Source: a virus. From it: a stretch of 64,000 nt of DNA. The position numbers and the translations under genes are program-made. Positions 30,101 through 37,541 of the stretch are shown one piece after another. Position 1 is the first letter of the stretch. Each line of letters begins with the position of its first letter. The notes beneath the pieces were generated by a model. That model was given only the letters and a program-made list of their open reading frames with translations, made no database searches and was not told the origin of the DNA. Location: positions 37,170 to 101,169 of the IMG/VR virus record IMGVR_UViG_3300048597_000118, one strand, 5' to 3'.

Positions 30101-33100
30101 GCTAAAACTTCAACCACAAGCAGCAGAAGAGGAAGTATCTAGACAGTTCCTAGATATAATCAGCCAGGACTTTTTAGGTGCCAAAGCAGGTGAAGTACTT
30201 AGTTATAGCTATGACAAGTCAAAGGCTAATACTAGCGCAGATGTGGACGCAGACATGACAGCTTTCGCCATGTTGAAGTTATTGACTGATTACACTGGTA
30301 GCCGCGCTATGACTGCATCAGAGATGATGGAGAAAGGGCATTACAGCGCTTCTCTTAAGGCTTCTAGGGATGAACTGTCTTCTAAACTAACTACTCATAG
30401 TCAGCAGGTTACAGAGTACTTAGAAAGTAAAAAAGGCACCGACAATACTCGCATAGAAGCCGCTAAACAAGAACTGAGAAACGTCGGCGTAAAACCTGAA
30501 ATGGTGGACCGTGTAGTAAAAGGCCAGAGCAATAGTTGGTACATAGACGATGACGCTTTTGTCCAAAATACCATAGCTAACCTCATAGGCAAGTTTCAGT
30601 CTCAGTTCTTAGGCGGCAACTCTGTGGCAGATGACTTTAAGTCTGTAGATCCACTCTCTACTGAGCGCACTCTCTACACCCACGGTTTAGAAGTAGAGGT
30701 TGACGAGTCTGGTGATAGTCCGACCTACAAAATAGTAAGGAGAGAAGACTCTGATAAAACTATCCGTCGGAATGCTGCATATCAAATGCAGGATAAAGTA
30801 GACGCTTATAATCGCAAGTTTAATCTGTCTGGTCAAGATGCTTTACAAGTAACCGACTTAGTAAAGACAGATGATAAAGGCAATTTTATAGACTGGGATT
30901 TAGAAACGGCATCTAGCAAGATTAAAGAAAGGGCTAAACAAGAAGCCCTCCGTAAACTAAATAAAACTTTAGGGCTTGAACACTCAGCAGAATTACAACT
31001 CTCTGCTGAAGAAGCTACTAGACTATCTTCTGGTGATATAGGCATGGCGCAAGCTGACTTACGCACTAGACTTGATGGGGTCAAAGGCGTGTCTAATCTA
31101 GATAGACTTGCCACTGAAACCGAGTCTAATGCTAAGTCTTACCTTGAAATTCTAGGTAATAAACAGTCTGAATCAAAAGCAGGTAAAGCGGCGCTCAAAC
31201 AGATAAATGAGGGTAGAGCTACTGAAGATGCATTTACTTCAGTAGACCAAGCGCGAGCCTGGTCTACTAAAGTCTTAGAAAATGAAAACAGATTACTAGC
31301 CGACTTAAATTCAATAAATGAGGCTAAGTCTGCCACTCAACAAGAGTTACAGACTATAGAGTCTCGCCGTAAAAGAGTTCAACGAGTAGATTCTACAGTT
31401 AATCAGTCCGCAGACGCATTTAAATCTTGGCAGACTACTTCAGATACCATTGATGCTCAAGTAGACTCTTTCGAGGCTACTATGCGGCAGAACATGGAGA
31501 ATAGAGTCTCTGAGTTGACCTCTAACCGTGATGCCATTGAGACGGAGGCCGAAGGTCGCAATATGAGCGTCGATGAAGTCGCTGCCACCACGTTTAGAAC
31601 TCTACAAGAGATAACTACCCGTAATCAGGCTGACGACCTTATGGATGTCTTAGTGAAGACTAAAAAGCTAAACCAAGCGGTCCAAGGAGTAGTTACTGAA
31701 GGTCAATCAGAACAGTTTGCCGCTGTTAAAGACTCTCTTATCTCAGCCAACAACTTAACTTCATTGACCTTATTAGAGTCTATGGAAATATTGGGAGGTG
31801 AGGTTACAGCCCACGCCCAAGGTATAGACTCAGCCAAGCTCAATCAGGCATCTTTAGCCCAAGCGATGTCTACCGGTCTAACTAATGTGTTAGAAGCTGT
31901 CAGGACTTATTCTGACAGTCTTAGTGATGGTAGTCAGTTTGATAACAAATTGGGCGGCGCTATCATGTCTTTCCTGTCTATGGGTGGCGTACTTCCTGAT
32001 GAAATAAGCCAGATAGTAAACCAGAATGTAGCTCAACAGGTAGGCACGACAAAAGACTATGTTGAGCAGATGCAAACAGAACAAGGTAGAACAGCCTTGG
32101 CTAATAAGCTAGCTAAGTACGGCGGTAGTGACCTAGATATCACTACTGCTGAAGGTCAAGTAGAAGCAGCTAACCGTATAGTTAGAGGACAAACAGATGA
32201 GCTTCAAACTGGCGTCCTTAAAAACTTGATGCGGGCCGGCGTTATAGATGCTATTGCTTCTGGTTCTGGCTTTACTGGACATATGTCTAAGTGGTCTGAC
32301 TTGATGCAAGACACTATTGAGTTAGGCAATATGGACCCAGCAAATTTATCAGAGTCACAGCAAAGTATTTTAGACACTGCTCGCCAGATGCCTACACCTG
32401 AATATCAATGGGGTCAGCGCCTAGAGGCCAGTCAAGAAATGGTAGATAGGTTTAACTCTGGCTTAGAAAAGCGCGGTGTAAAACAACGGATCAATGCCAA
32501 CCAACTCTCTCGGTTAGCAAACAGCGATAATACTATGACTGTTCTAGAAGAACTAGGTCTAAATAAAGATACTAAAGTGGCTACACAGTTAGGCGCTCAA
32601 CTAGAAGAGTTTAGGTCTGAGCAGCGGACAGAATCAGTCTTACAAACACCTGACACTGTACGTAATCCAGGAGTAGCGCCCTCGATGTCTACTCCTGCCG
32701 TCGAAGACTTATCTGGCGGTAATACCGGCTTGGGTTCTAGTAGACCCCAAGATATGCAAATGTTATCTATAGATAAAGAGCAGGAAATGGTACGACAAAC
32801 TCTTGCAGATGTACATCGTACAAGACATGTAAGAGAAAAAGAAGCGGAGCAAAGTAAAGCAGAGTCTGCTTTAAGACGTAACTACGGTTTCACTGAAGCG
32901 TTAAGTATCTTAGCTATACCCGCCTTGTTTGCAGCTATGCAAGGTGATATTCCGGTCACAGAACAAGTGGGCGGTTTAGTTCAGGATGTTGTGACCTCTA
33001 CTCTGACCTCAGGTACCTTTGAGCAGTCCGCTACGTCTTTAATGTTGGCTGATGGTAAGTCAGAAGAAGAGCGGGCGGCCAGACTGGCTCAAGTACGTAG

Positions 33101-33716
33101 GGCATCTGATAACCTACAGACTGCTCGTATGCGCGACTACTTCCGTTACTATGATTCTCCTACTGAAGCTTTAGCCCGTGGTGTCCTTAATGAGACCATT
33201 TATCAAGGTATGGGTCGTATAGCTGCTGGTGCAGGCACGGCCATGGATGTAGTCAGAGGTCATGGTCTAGATAAACATGGCAATGCTATTGTTGGCGAAG
33301 CTTTAACTGTAGGAGATTCTAGTTTAAGTAGGATTATTACAGAAGTAGGTGCAGGACTTTTAGGTCGTGTAGTAGGTGGTGTGCTTAGTGGTAGACCAGT
33401 TAACCATGGTTTTTACAGTGCTACCGAAGATGACTTTGCTAACGAGTTAGTGTCAGCCGCCGCATCAGCAGCGGCCCAAGTGGTGAACTACGTTGGTGAC
33501 ACTATGGAAGACCTATGGGAAGGCGACCCGGGTGAAGTTAGTCTAGATGACGGCAACCATGTCAGCATGATAGACACCGATACTGGGGAAGCTCTAACTT
33601 TCACCGTGGCTAATCCAGATAAAATTAACGTCGCTTCTGCTTTGGATGAAGATGAATACCTTCAAATCATCCATGGTGACCAAGGAGCCGTTTCTACCTA
33701 CGAAGAGCTAGCTTAA
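18195..33716 (+). CDS. Giant virion-cluster protein: tape-measure position, PLD-like domain, GDxDGD polymerase-like motif
   Basis: This 5173-residue protein starts at GTG 18195 with a weak ribosome site. Residues ~300-640 contain two phospholipase-D-type half-sites: HAK at 310-312 with SSQN (334-337), and HSK at 559-561 with GSAN (578-581); the Asp of the classical HKD is replaced. At 3492-3497 is GDYDGD, preceded 65 residues earlier by ANRQGMP. A GDxDGD motif after an R-x-P-like segment is how the catalytic metal site of double-psi-barrel RNA polymerases appears, including crAss-like phage and YonO enzymes. Residues ~2900-5000 are mostly helical and coiled-coil, and a hydrophobic segment follows near 4900 (EALSILAIPALFAAMQ). 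It follows the frameshifted chaperone and precedes baseplate genes, the tape-measure slot. It may be a tape measure that also carries enzymes into the cell, or an ejected virion RNA polymerase. No second tape-measure candidate is visible. Confidence 0.55.
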   Translation: MSDFTYTSDPALQKLIELLKNQEIVQAVKEKLAASGPAMTATIFSRQLAQALNEVVSDKGLQAEYSITVELVDAYLKSENRERDVFPEQQAQWARLRSNVAGHSITADFVEDVHTKHLDPYKAIKDFSDKFKGNVETKGFASSIGARGLNVDQSSERTFTYYDDNARFQGNRLAESIDSDGRFSRQLKLTSDSYATPQGYISRPATQDYYNLFADKERSGMGFRGSIFQVQEAGFMSGITQRTGSTELVTQRLSSVQVISAAYDKEEEASSPMNLYGSNDVSIYASEVLAERHKRPLKMMGIEMPGGSVHAKLGYWYKEGTAGDVNDVQSFFISSQNLTHTLSRSNTVEDMLLINRPSDEAGLSTFNSVAKELKIAADALISVARDQAQNNTAITSLSDISASRSFFRRFTDNITAAAGTEVNKENRTIFANQEIKGQFSRMFKEAAESKSNKLIITQQYFEQSLIGREGDFGSTLLSDSDVGYLQSLASRGGIKIGVTGSSMGGDSQGLFSLLDKFEAAKPGKLTGSQLKRYNLLKTLISGQPGQESAFTLMPSQYLHSKSMAMFSGSGRLLEYALGSANFSEKALVPASRQEPSDEFGLKTTDNIEVAGFFRTKNNSLSLLSKADQQRIKDNYFYGIGRYQEGKESEEEIDDPNGRLINRYGRDLRHRYQGAQVQQKGSAKFVKSAIEMIEGMGGKEYSAEGSSDALFRYKKEYILDSQSDSGYRLVGLKLNIAQPISSGKDYSISLTIGSEFKSIQTGRGGGYKTVESPMVYINKTQRFMTGAVFKNATDTTFHFMRYNELDGKIGLAALKPQESYEANSLDVLGGFLTTMQTSMNYEAKVRGIAYTYEALGADIMKKSAERVIAEKVTALYLYSSAGETPTETQIRTVLDARRQGLGALLSLVQKSGRLGDVLQNTQYDFSGNITKSDIIPNNWGDSSAVRRERRVGLQNIFKDVIRDANSANTQDLAKKLVNNFNAALQKSVGLLPDDIRDYTSGFTGQYNDIIMQIFAATPVGMQIYKDAVSAGYSESYSRQVDAYSQPHTENYSHGQSLHSKPVVGITPENMDLFRLVSPMLGANPDAVGGKVGGLILNPYPLSHGEQLGNSTGGQYLRTVSKSVGRAQVQPFTQQIGGLTKIQGGAPVVYNMLGVASSMPTLQAIDRQGYKERSAQVLSKMGLKDAEATNIVKSLESQTFDPVFGGKSKEEDEEAKEYDLLYYFPYAKTEQIMQRMKNLLSTRPMFDASREFIDYSYSLGLLGRYSNYQMEGGDKKDFLTSPSDLIGGRLLDSMPIQQFESIVARTEAKYTDKQREAATEYKKILSDPKASREQKIAAGRALQEIDQPIMLQLAKDNAIDVYAVGKGYMGSERPRLNILVAGATQLADYGIYNTSYRKDTYKYGMKLLKPHPVQTNITLSGGQIGPASLQSAVQKYLQPGTVFIARDTTIQHTQVIQAFNEQLKDALEVSVKEVGVTKGLEAVKFSVDTSSSLTRQSIRQSIVTALGSANIDNTEIDAIYKGAVAKLRGENQGIRVITDYKTGQVGYVLGRGAYQSGRQVGEVSSLNTTNVKIGDLDPGDAAFKMWGFMSYDGGHAQPLQIRVPAITGDELNSISVLGETTVIAMTGNTATIDTQFYNVEDFMSGMRAGSIIPKGPMKGGKRELFEAAVGLIGQESINLLPSTVKGPGETSIKAEDVYSMISPSQVKAFNFEIGLMMLADKQESGIYKRLTDADTGGVNVAMALSMLFLNSKADDIGGKDNLAMLYDRLSNTLSSEQRDGKSAYGKQYAAALRAKKSLLKLGQTDSTTAFTSFSSAPGSASLAMFSALAGFGKWTSDSESIESALLNQIITALGTDKKEAEAAQKRLSDAAKGLMDYAFAEKSRGGVIIEDFETKPLGLLSFLTKASADIYRDLDKEQLRKTRALGEVILSSKSLFTSPESLIVDVDGLDETYKKSRDSVLVALSNLFSVGESTSRRKQIQVEMQRRKAYLLAGEIHKISGGDIDAAQRILNPTLSVDEFLTRAGIAQQRRILPEGMKPRTGLESRFATVDLWSSMQSMYAKSGSEPSLKQLGVREFNPYLEAINQLVGKGQTQRSVLDDLIASTGSTATDSQKTLRSNFEDTLRKLVVRRSAMGPQLLEVQERLEKLGITDFSANSEFGKLLGSYQEGIVESIDTYEVSKVSTVDALMGFYSSTEAYAGLADETIQKAMLTQAQRMGYSLPSQKLIRSILDKISKSTQDSDITEGEYRALKEVELVFEGITAAIQQARTITLPMETNFSKISTPAGSKDSTALEGHLSRSMTERQLKQYTYALEEFADLTSVQNALMSLTKAYYGSIPNAKQRQSLISMDLSNINSWRWNDLERNKQGKLVRSQGEAKGQTQDAHSKQFLWDYLANYNSLYRNALPGEDSEVGFSRISIDNFINTGRAQTDVMSTMERINIIAYGPAGKSDDPAEELQRRATNSATFTFDELSEGISRKRTTDKLVKLASSGLDQYLAYIDSTDLPESDKKAVSEILAKERGLYKSQINYFVAESIKGKRSKDEILGDDIFRQGIDDAEVQRIKPFIPGDRGILGYFNFLEESLTPLKESESKTWLSTVLSGDSARANAKLRQDEIERLAAPGGNIHQKIQHAQAQDQGAAYLEGMKSIYKTLQGMPTGRKSVSTRGRRINALKRSIEKTQFISLYSYEIASTEGGLLRLQHRTNMRGEKYSETGLILGLDVLEKMSLLFQNSSHEALVAQQDLVTKLAAAKNIIDRVETGLVKGYLGEEVDVKATGVTQEEWQQLRDLQQAMMASKITAVSILQNENSIRQATGNRLNMMGSSFIAMNSFLVGATEVALGARFDSAAGVTTAGGYMRFMANVAPRTRDMDKYLLVDPDQRKFLIGHYKEEHDLQKQIAAAEEIGAADKVQALTNELRRWQDLLSMDPENQVTSLNEKLLSIDEQIARQKNTVEFKSLVDPASKRDAEERLNALQKKRGMISDTASAITKRVGSYVAPIQKTKISESQLSTFEELYGHLKTIEAHGESQATFGGSEDESKDKLLSMLSRLESLIAGAESDEGMDIASYRLFKSEDIFSYVGRGQNALKSIVSSVVDITSYEGSNSDQPLVTTKQRSDAVKQTTDNIIKEFSDIDLSIKQQSMGQDATKTARVSQVNKVAEAAKMKDLYSDLSKVKESKQYDRKTLSKVLQVLRYSGDQITDGGLTVTDSVISTIFSSFDRLNKGESLDIDTYRLFNLDGGDHRKAFDGFLGKILTMSEQGTFTADEANQLLDSEDKNHKKAFKDFLDKVLTKTKKDPSLAGDVYKLFEVEGEKYRNIYDQGVYNSFLSKLLTKAKKESFAADRAYQKLGKWHDLLSDYALAYAEGEGDSGKARTFTQAELLEAYESSGKSRTLIELELITGQTVTSQNRNEVMAKVDSHFLRSDILANRQGMPSYAAAGPRGVAAAISSLQGVTMEEMRKRGQLVNSLFTPDESADNTLMMISAFGFQFMGLGDYDGDSYQAALSSVTKAQSTIARTNEELTTLEERLNRLKKDRKQQEERRAIVKTSADTEERSRVNKRIEELNQQIRITEAKRRQVKDSNYRATRDLRDINREARETQSVKSGKAYKGLRSYVSSYLALPSYLFGDSVTGSDDTSIYEFGLQDDELAGTVKQYRDTISGYSDRSTDSTNSVGAFAWLKTAKGGAVAIDKSGKLDFDVDGIRKSRGSTASTMTINKMVAAAEQWNQALIKEKIHEKIAKNSALDEAKARQSVIEDIQKMSVDSYMKEVTEFQNRSEAIFMSMSTSGKIFTNVAGSQISPADLNSIQSIMGTTGGGLLGKVYNTVVPSAATQLTDSLMNRMMSNDSVRADFLRSVSNLQESASGYTSVSVLGNTLGKIAESLGSMTNVGGVPWELSMADKEAKASTAYRFMLTTQQYLRDAALKPKGKVGLVEMARKFRLSASAISQITDLGIQGIDEDVLSKTVGYDSLLKLQPQAAEEEVSRQFLDIISQDFLGAKAGEVLSYSYDKSKANTSADVDADMTAFAMLKLLTDYTGSRAMTASEMMEKGHYSASLKASRDELSSKLTTHSQQVTEYLESKKGTDNTRIEAAKQELRNVGVKPEMVDRVVKGQSNSWYIDDDAFVQNTIANLIGKFQSQFLGGNSVADDFKSVDPLSTERTLYTHGLEVEVDESGDSPTYKIVRREDSDKTIRRNAAYQMQDKVDAYNRKFNLSGQDALQVTDLVKTDDKGNFIDWDLETASSKIKERAKQEALRKLNKTLGLEHSAELQLSAEEATRLSSGDIGMAQADLRTRLDGVKGVSNLDRLATETESNAKSYLEILGNKQSESKAGKAALKQINEGRATEDAFTSVDQARAWSTKVLENENRLLADLNSINEAKSATQQELQTIESRRKRVQRVDSTVNQSADAFKSWQTTSDTIDAQVDSFEATMRQNMENRVSELTSNRDAIETEAEGRNMSVDEVAATTFRTLQEITTRNQADDLMDVLVKTKKLNQAVQGVVTEGQSEQFAAVKDSLISANNLTSLTLLESMEILGGEVTAHAQGIDSAKLNQASLAQAMSTGLTNVLEAVRTYSDSLSDGSQFDNKLGGAIMSFLSMGGVLPDEISQIVNQNVAQQVGTTKDYVEQMQTEQGRTALANKLAKYGGSDLDITTAEGQVEAANRIVRGQTDELQTGVLKNLMRAGVIDAIASGSGFTGHMSKWSDLMQDTIELGNMDPANLSESQQSILDTARQMPTPEYQWGQRLEASQEMVDRFNSGLEKRGVKQRINANQLSRLANSDNTMTVLEELGLNKDTKVATQLGAQLEEFRSEQRTESVLQTPDTVRNPGVAPSMSTPAVEDLSGGNTGLGSSRPQDMQMLSIDKEQEMVRQTLADVHRTRHVREKEAEQSKAESALRRNYGFTEALSILAIPALFAAMQGDIPVTEQVGGLVQDVVTSTLTSGTFEQSATSLMLADGKSEEERAARLAQVRRASDNLQTARMRDYFRYYDSPTEALARGVLNETIYQGMGRIAAGAGTAMDVVRGHGLDKHGNAIVGEALTVGDSSLSRIITEVGAGLLGRVVGGVLSGRPVNHGFYSATEDDFANELVSAAASAAAQVVNYVGDTMEDLWEGDPGEVSLDDGNHVSMIDTDTGEALTFTVANPDKINVASALDEDEYLQIIHGDQGAVSTYEELA

Positions 33717-33739
33717 CTTAGAACCTTAATTATTTAGTC

Positions 33740-34414
33740 ATGGCTAAAATACCCGTCGTAAATTCTCACTTACTTCACAACCAAGACTTACTAGAGGAAG
33801 ATTGGTTACCCAGAAATGACGCGCCCAAACGTTCTTGTTTTTTAAACGACTGGCTTGACCAAACCTGGACTCTACAAGAAGTGTTAGACCTGATGGCTAA
33901 GCCTAACAGCCTGGCCTGGGGTTTTGGGCACACTAGTCCTTGGCCATTAGACATTTGGTCTGAGCCGGTATTACCTTGGACTAAACAACAACAAGAATGT
34001 TTTGGTTATATAAAGGCCCGTGGTTATGTAGTGACTGCCTTAGAAAATGGTGAATATGAGCGAGTGCCGTTGGTACCAGGCACTACGGATTTAGTTGATG
34101 AAGAGTATGATGAGCCCGGCGATTATTGGTTAGTCATGGTAAATGGTAAGCTCAAACATGATGATATTAAAGCGGCTAGTGCTCCTATAGCGTATAGGTC
34201 TATAGGACTTTACGAGAGCGTTAAGTATAAAGTCACTGACCCTGTTAAGTTAGCGGCTGGTTATGATACCAGGACTAACCCTTGGTTTATGACCCATGAG
34301 TTGTCAGGTAATTTGGTATGGTTACAGCACTTAGACCCGCCGAGATATATCACCCCTAGGTTAGAAGTGGATATCAACGTTTTACTAAGGTTTAAGAAGG
34401 CTCCAGTAATATGA
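33740..34414 (+). CDS. Baseplate/tail protein, unknown
   Basis: This 224-residue protein is Trp/Pro-rich in the first third (DLMAKPNSLAWGFGHTSPWP) and beta-rich afterwards, with no signal peptide. It is 23 nt downstream of the giant gene, and its stop overlaps the start of the next gene (ATGA), showing translational coupling. The position after a tape-measure-type gene suggests a tail-tip, hub or baseplate role. The family was not recognised. Confidence 0.5.
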   Translation: MAKIPVVNSHLLHNQDLLEEDWLPRNDAPKRSCFLNDWLDQTWTLQEVLDLMAKPNSLAWGFGHTSPWPLDIWSEPVLPWTKQQQECFGYIKARGYVVTALENGEYERVPLVPGTTDLVDEEYDEPGDYWLVMVNGKLKHDDIKAASAPIAYRSIGLYESVKYKVTDPVKLAAGYDTRTNPWFMTHELSGNLVWLQHLDPPRYITPRLEVDINVLLRFKKAPVI

Positions 34415-35973
34415 ATCCAGATGAATTAGCCGCCGCCCTAGTTGCCACTCTAAACAGTAGTGGCTCTTTAGACCGTAGGACACTAGAGACCAAGGCGGCT
34501 AATACTCTTGCTGACCTTTTAGACGAGTGGAGTCTAACAGAAAGTAAAGTAGGCAGTATTATTCAAACTGCTCTCGACGAGTATGTGCCTGACACTATTG
34601 CTTTAAACGAAGCTCAACAGTTAGCTGTAATAGATAACGTCGTTGACTATGTAGACATTTGGGCTCAGTCTACTGAACAGCAAATAGCTCAGACAAAAGA
34701 AGTCATACAAAACCTACTGACAGCTTGGGAATTATCTGAAATAACTGACGAAGTAGTTAGTGATATTGCAGGCTCTGTCATATCCCTTATTGATGAACAA
34801 AAACTAGTAAACGACCAAAAAGCTGAGCAAGTAGCTGAACAAGTAGTAAATGAAGTTATAGAGTCCTGGGAATCGGAAAACTTAGAATTAACACCGGCGC
34901 AAGAACAGGCTTTAGTGCAAGCAGTCACGGAGAATCTTACTCCAGTAGAATATGTTGGTCCTGGTCAGGGCGGCGGCAATCAATCCATAGGCTCTTTACT
35001 TATAGCTGGTTCTATTGGCGCGGCTATTTCTGCTGTGGTTCTAAGTTTGACTCGTTCTGGGTCCATATCTACAACAGAGCAGCCACAAGTGGTAGCTGAG
35101 ATAATCGGTCAGATGATGGACTCTGGTGATATAGATGAGGCTCAGCAAGAACAAGGTATGGTCTCGGCTATCATAGCTGCGTTAGTCAGTTCTGGTCAGT
35201 TAAGTGGTGTGGACTCTATAGAGCAAATACAATCTATTATGGTCACCCCAGCGCCGCCGGCCCAACCAATAACTAACACTGATTTTAAATGGGAAGATGT
35301 CAGAGAAGCTCTAACAGTAGAAATAACAGAAGCAGACCGACGTATAGGTACCCAACCTACTAACGAAGACTTCCGCTATAACCCTAAAGACATATTTACA
35401 ATCACTTACCGAGACCATAAAAACGTTCAGAAGACATTTACCTTTGACTTGTTGCCTGCTGTAGAGGCACGAGGTTCTGGTATCCCAGGAGGCTCAGATG
35501 TTCCTGAAGTAAAACCTGGTTTGTTACGGGTTGTAGAAACTCGCCATAAGAATATAATCGTGCCTGGCGCGGCACCAGTTCAACAATCTATAGGTCTGAA
35601 GTCCACCATTATTAACTTGGTAGGTATGTTTAGTGGGCTAGAAACCTCCACTGTAGGAACGTCCCCAGCTATACCTGGTCGATCTCAAGAGAACGATGTA
35701 TTTTTGGCAGAGTCTGGTCCGAACGGCGTTTATAAACCAGAACCACCTAGTAAAGCTCCTGGCACAGCGGACGCCTTCTACCGTGAGGTAGTATCCCCAA
35801 TGACTGAAGTAAAAGTTTATGTACAGGTATCTAACGGGAATGAAGGCGTAACTAAATTAACTTATTACGGCGTTATTATCCGCTTTAAAGACTATTACGC
35901 CAGGGAAAACCGGGTTTACTACGTCATCGACCTACTCTTAACTCGTTATCCCATACAAGGCTCTGGAGGCTAA
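34411..35973 (+). CDS. Baseplate/tail protein with membrane-like segment
   Basis: This 520-residue protein has three parts. Residues 1-185 form repeated amphipathic helices rich in Ala, Glu and Gln (NEAQQLAVIDNVVDYVDIWA). A single hydrophobic segment lies near 190-215 (GSLLIAGSIGAAISAVVLSL). A beta-rich C-terminal domain (~300-520) ends YYVIDLLLTRYPIQG, like baseplate wedge or hub-associated proteins. The start overlaps the preceding stop by four bases. The helices plus one hydrophobic segment could allow contact with the host membrane during injection; this is inference. Confidence 0.5.
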   Translation: MNPDELAAALVATLNSSGSLDRRTLETKAANTLADLLDEWSLTESKVGSIIQTALDEYVPDTIALNEAQQLAVIDNVVDYVDIWAQSTEQQIAQTKEVIQNLLTAWELSEITDEVVSDIAGSVISLIDEQKLVNDQKAEQVAEQVVNEVIESWESENLELTPAQEQALVQAVTENLTPVEYVGPGQGGGNQSIGSLLIAGSIGAAISAVVLSLTRSGSISTTEQPQVVAEIIGQMMDSGDIDEAQQEQGMVSAIIAALVSSGQLSGVDSIEQIQSIMVTPAPPAQPITNTDFKWEDVREALTVEITEADRRIGTQPTNEDFRYNPKDIFTITYRDHKNVQKTFTFDLLPAVEARGSGIPGGSDVPEVKPGLLRVVETRHKNIIVPGAAPVQQSIGLKSTIINLVGMFSGLETSTVGTSPAIPGRSQENDVFLAESGPNGVYKPEPPSKAPGTADAFYREVVSPMTEVKVYVQVSNGNEGVTKLTYYGVIIRFKDYYARENRVYYVIDLLLTRYPIQGSGG

Positions 35974-35978
35974 CCATA

Positions 35979-36866
35979 ATGGCTCTGAATACTATTGCAG
36001 ACACTATTAGATTAATGACCGCCGAATGGCCCATCCGTAATAACTTCGGTGAGGTCTTGGAAGACCCAGAAACTCTGGCAGACGCCACTATAGGTTGGTA
36101 TGGACCCACTTGGTTTGCTTCTTCCACTTATCTTAAAGGCGGCGTTCCTTATTACTTAGTAGACCTTGGCGACCCCAATTTAGGCGGTTATACTCCCGGC
36201 ACAAAATGTAAGGTATTTGACTACCGTTGGCGTCATGCTCTGACCATTGAGCCGATCAGTAACCGTTCTATAGACAACGTTGAAGGATATTGGTGGGGTT
36301 TTAGCCAAGCAGAGCGGGAATTAGTAGAAAATGCTGTCCACGGTAGTCGTTGGTTTCTCACTTGTAATGATGTTCTTAGTCAGTTCTTTATAGACAAAAG
36401 TATGGGTCCTGGTATGGCTCAAGCCCGTGCCAAATATATCGAAGGTCTACGCGTTAGATTAGGCGGTTCTCTAGTCTTAGCTCATGAAGCATTTATAGAC
36501 GGATATACACAAGGAGACTATTGGACTTACGTCTTGATGGATACAGGGGCCGGCGCTGTTAAAACGGCGGAAGAATTCTTTAAAGCTAAAGGACAACAAC
36601 GTTTCGTCAATAAATATAAGTCCGGCTCTCCTAGTTATGTAAGAGTGCCATTAGGTCAAGATGCCTGGGTAGTTATGACTAACGCCGCCACTGGCGAGGT
36701 CATACCTTTAGAAGTATTACCTGAAGTCCCTGGAGTGGGACCCAATCCTATTTCAGTTAATCACTGGGCTCGGGTAAGTGATTGGGGTGGTGTACATTTG
36801 GGCGGTGACCGACGAGTTAGAAAAGGCGAGCGGTTAAAGGTCTATCTCGCCGCCGCGCCAGTGTAA
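35979..36866 (+). CDS. Tail-associated protein, unknown
   Basis: This 295-residue protein lies five nt after the previous gene and is the last of the plus-strand tail run. It is rich in Trp, Tyr and Gly (IGWYGPTWFASSTYLKGGVP; VEGYWWGFSQAERELVENAV), typical of carbohydrate- or surface-contacting virion proteins. No lysozyme or amidase triad is evident. The 3' end overlaps the convergent 108-aa gene by 33 nt and a 14-nt perfect palindrome (ACCCAATATTGGGT, 36866-36879) follows at once; the palindrome may end transcription. Confidence 0.45.
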   Translation: MALNTIADTIRLMTAEWPIRNNFGEVLEDPETLADATIGWYGPTWFASSTYLKGGVPYYLVDLGDPNLGGYTPGTKCKVFDYRWRHALTIEPISNRSIDNVEGYWWGFSQAERELVENAVHGSRWFLTCNDVLSQFFIDKSMGPGMAQARAKYIEGLRVRLGGSLVLAHEAFIDGYTQGDYWTYVLMDTGAGAVKTAEEFFKAKGQQRFVNKYKSGSPSYVRVPLGQDAWVVMTNAATGEVIPLEVLPEVPGVGPNPISVNHWARVSDWGGVHLGGDRRVRKGERLKVYLAAAPV

Positions 36867-37160
36867 CCCAATATTGGGTAATGACTCGGCTATCCTTGTC
36901 AATATTGTGTACAACACGGATAGCTGAGCCATTTGCACAAGACTCGGTCCATATACCTCTAGCCGACGTATTTGTTTAGTGACGTCATCTATATGCTTCA
37001 TGTCATGGAAGTCTACGAGGTATTGAATAACGTCGGTTGTTTTCTCTAAGTTTAATTCGGCGGCTATTTCTTTGAGTCTGTTTTGGTAATGAGCCTTGGG
37101 CTTTCTAAAGTCTATGGGGTCTGGGCGCTTTGGCGGCTTCCTTCTATTTACTCTCGGCAT
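36834..37160 (-). CDS. Small basic protein, possible RHH-type regulator
   Basis: This 108-residue protein has a basic N-terminus (MPRVNRRKPPKRPDPIDFRK), then helices including KEIAAELNLEKTTDVIQYLV, whose spacing is compatible with a ribbon-helix-helix or small helical DNA-binding fold. The start overlaps the end of the upstream 108-codon gene by 13 nt, so the two are translationally coupled. No family name is assigned. Confidence 0.45.
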   Translation of the reverse strand: MPRVNRRKPPKRPDPIDFRKPKAHYQNRLKEIAAELNLEKTTDVIQYLVDFHDMKHIDDVTKQIRRLEVYGPSLVQMAQLSVLYTILTRIAESLPNIGLHWRGGEIDL

Positions 37161-37474
37161 GGATTTCTAAATTGTAGAGACAGCTTTAGGAGATAGTTGG
37201 CGTCAGTAGCTTTAGCCTTATTTAACGTGACAAATACGTCTAAGAAATCTTTGCTTAGTGTTGGTGCAGCCTTAACGTAAGAAATGACGTTATTCAGAGA
37301 ATAAGAATGTTTCCATGGCCGGCGAGCTCTTACAGCTTCGTAAGCGTCGCCTATACGAGTTTCATCTTTAGATAACCATACGTGTGTAGGTGCCAAGCGG
37401 ACATGTCGTAGTACCCAGACGTAGTCCTTCGTAGCCAATTCATAGAGGCCTTGAACTTCCGATATGTTAACCAT
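37148..37474 (-). CDS. Hypothetical protein
   Basis: I start this gene at ATG 37474 (MVNISEVQGLYELATKDYVW, 108 residues); a GTG 60 nt upstream in frame would add 20 residues that look non-native. A strong GGGAGG site upstream fits instead a 5-codon peptide in another frame (MYIPN), which may be a leader. The product is helical with several Trp and His residues. No motif is recognised. It is coupled to the following small basic gene. Confidence 0.4.
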   Translation of the reverse strand: MVNISEVQGLYELATKDYVWVLRHVRLAPTHVWLSKDETRIGDAYEAVRARRPWKHSYSLNNVISYVKAAPTLSKDFLDVFVTLNKAKATDANYLLKLSLQFRNPCRE

Positions 37475-37541
37475 GGTAAAAGAATAGAATGGGGCTTTGC
37501 TTTCAGTTTGGAATATACATAATATTCCTCCCACCGGAGAC

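Noticed and set aside
18195-33716. Minus-strand frames of 60-95 codons across the giant gene
   Set aside because: They lie antisense to a continuous frame with normal coding character, have no operon context or ribosome sites, and look like shadows.
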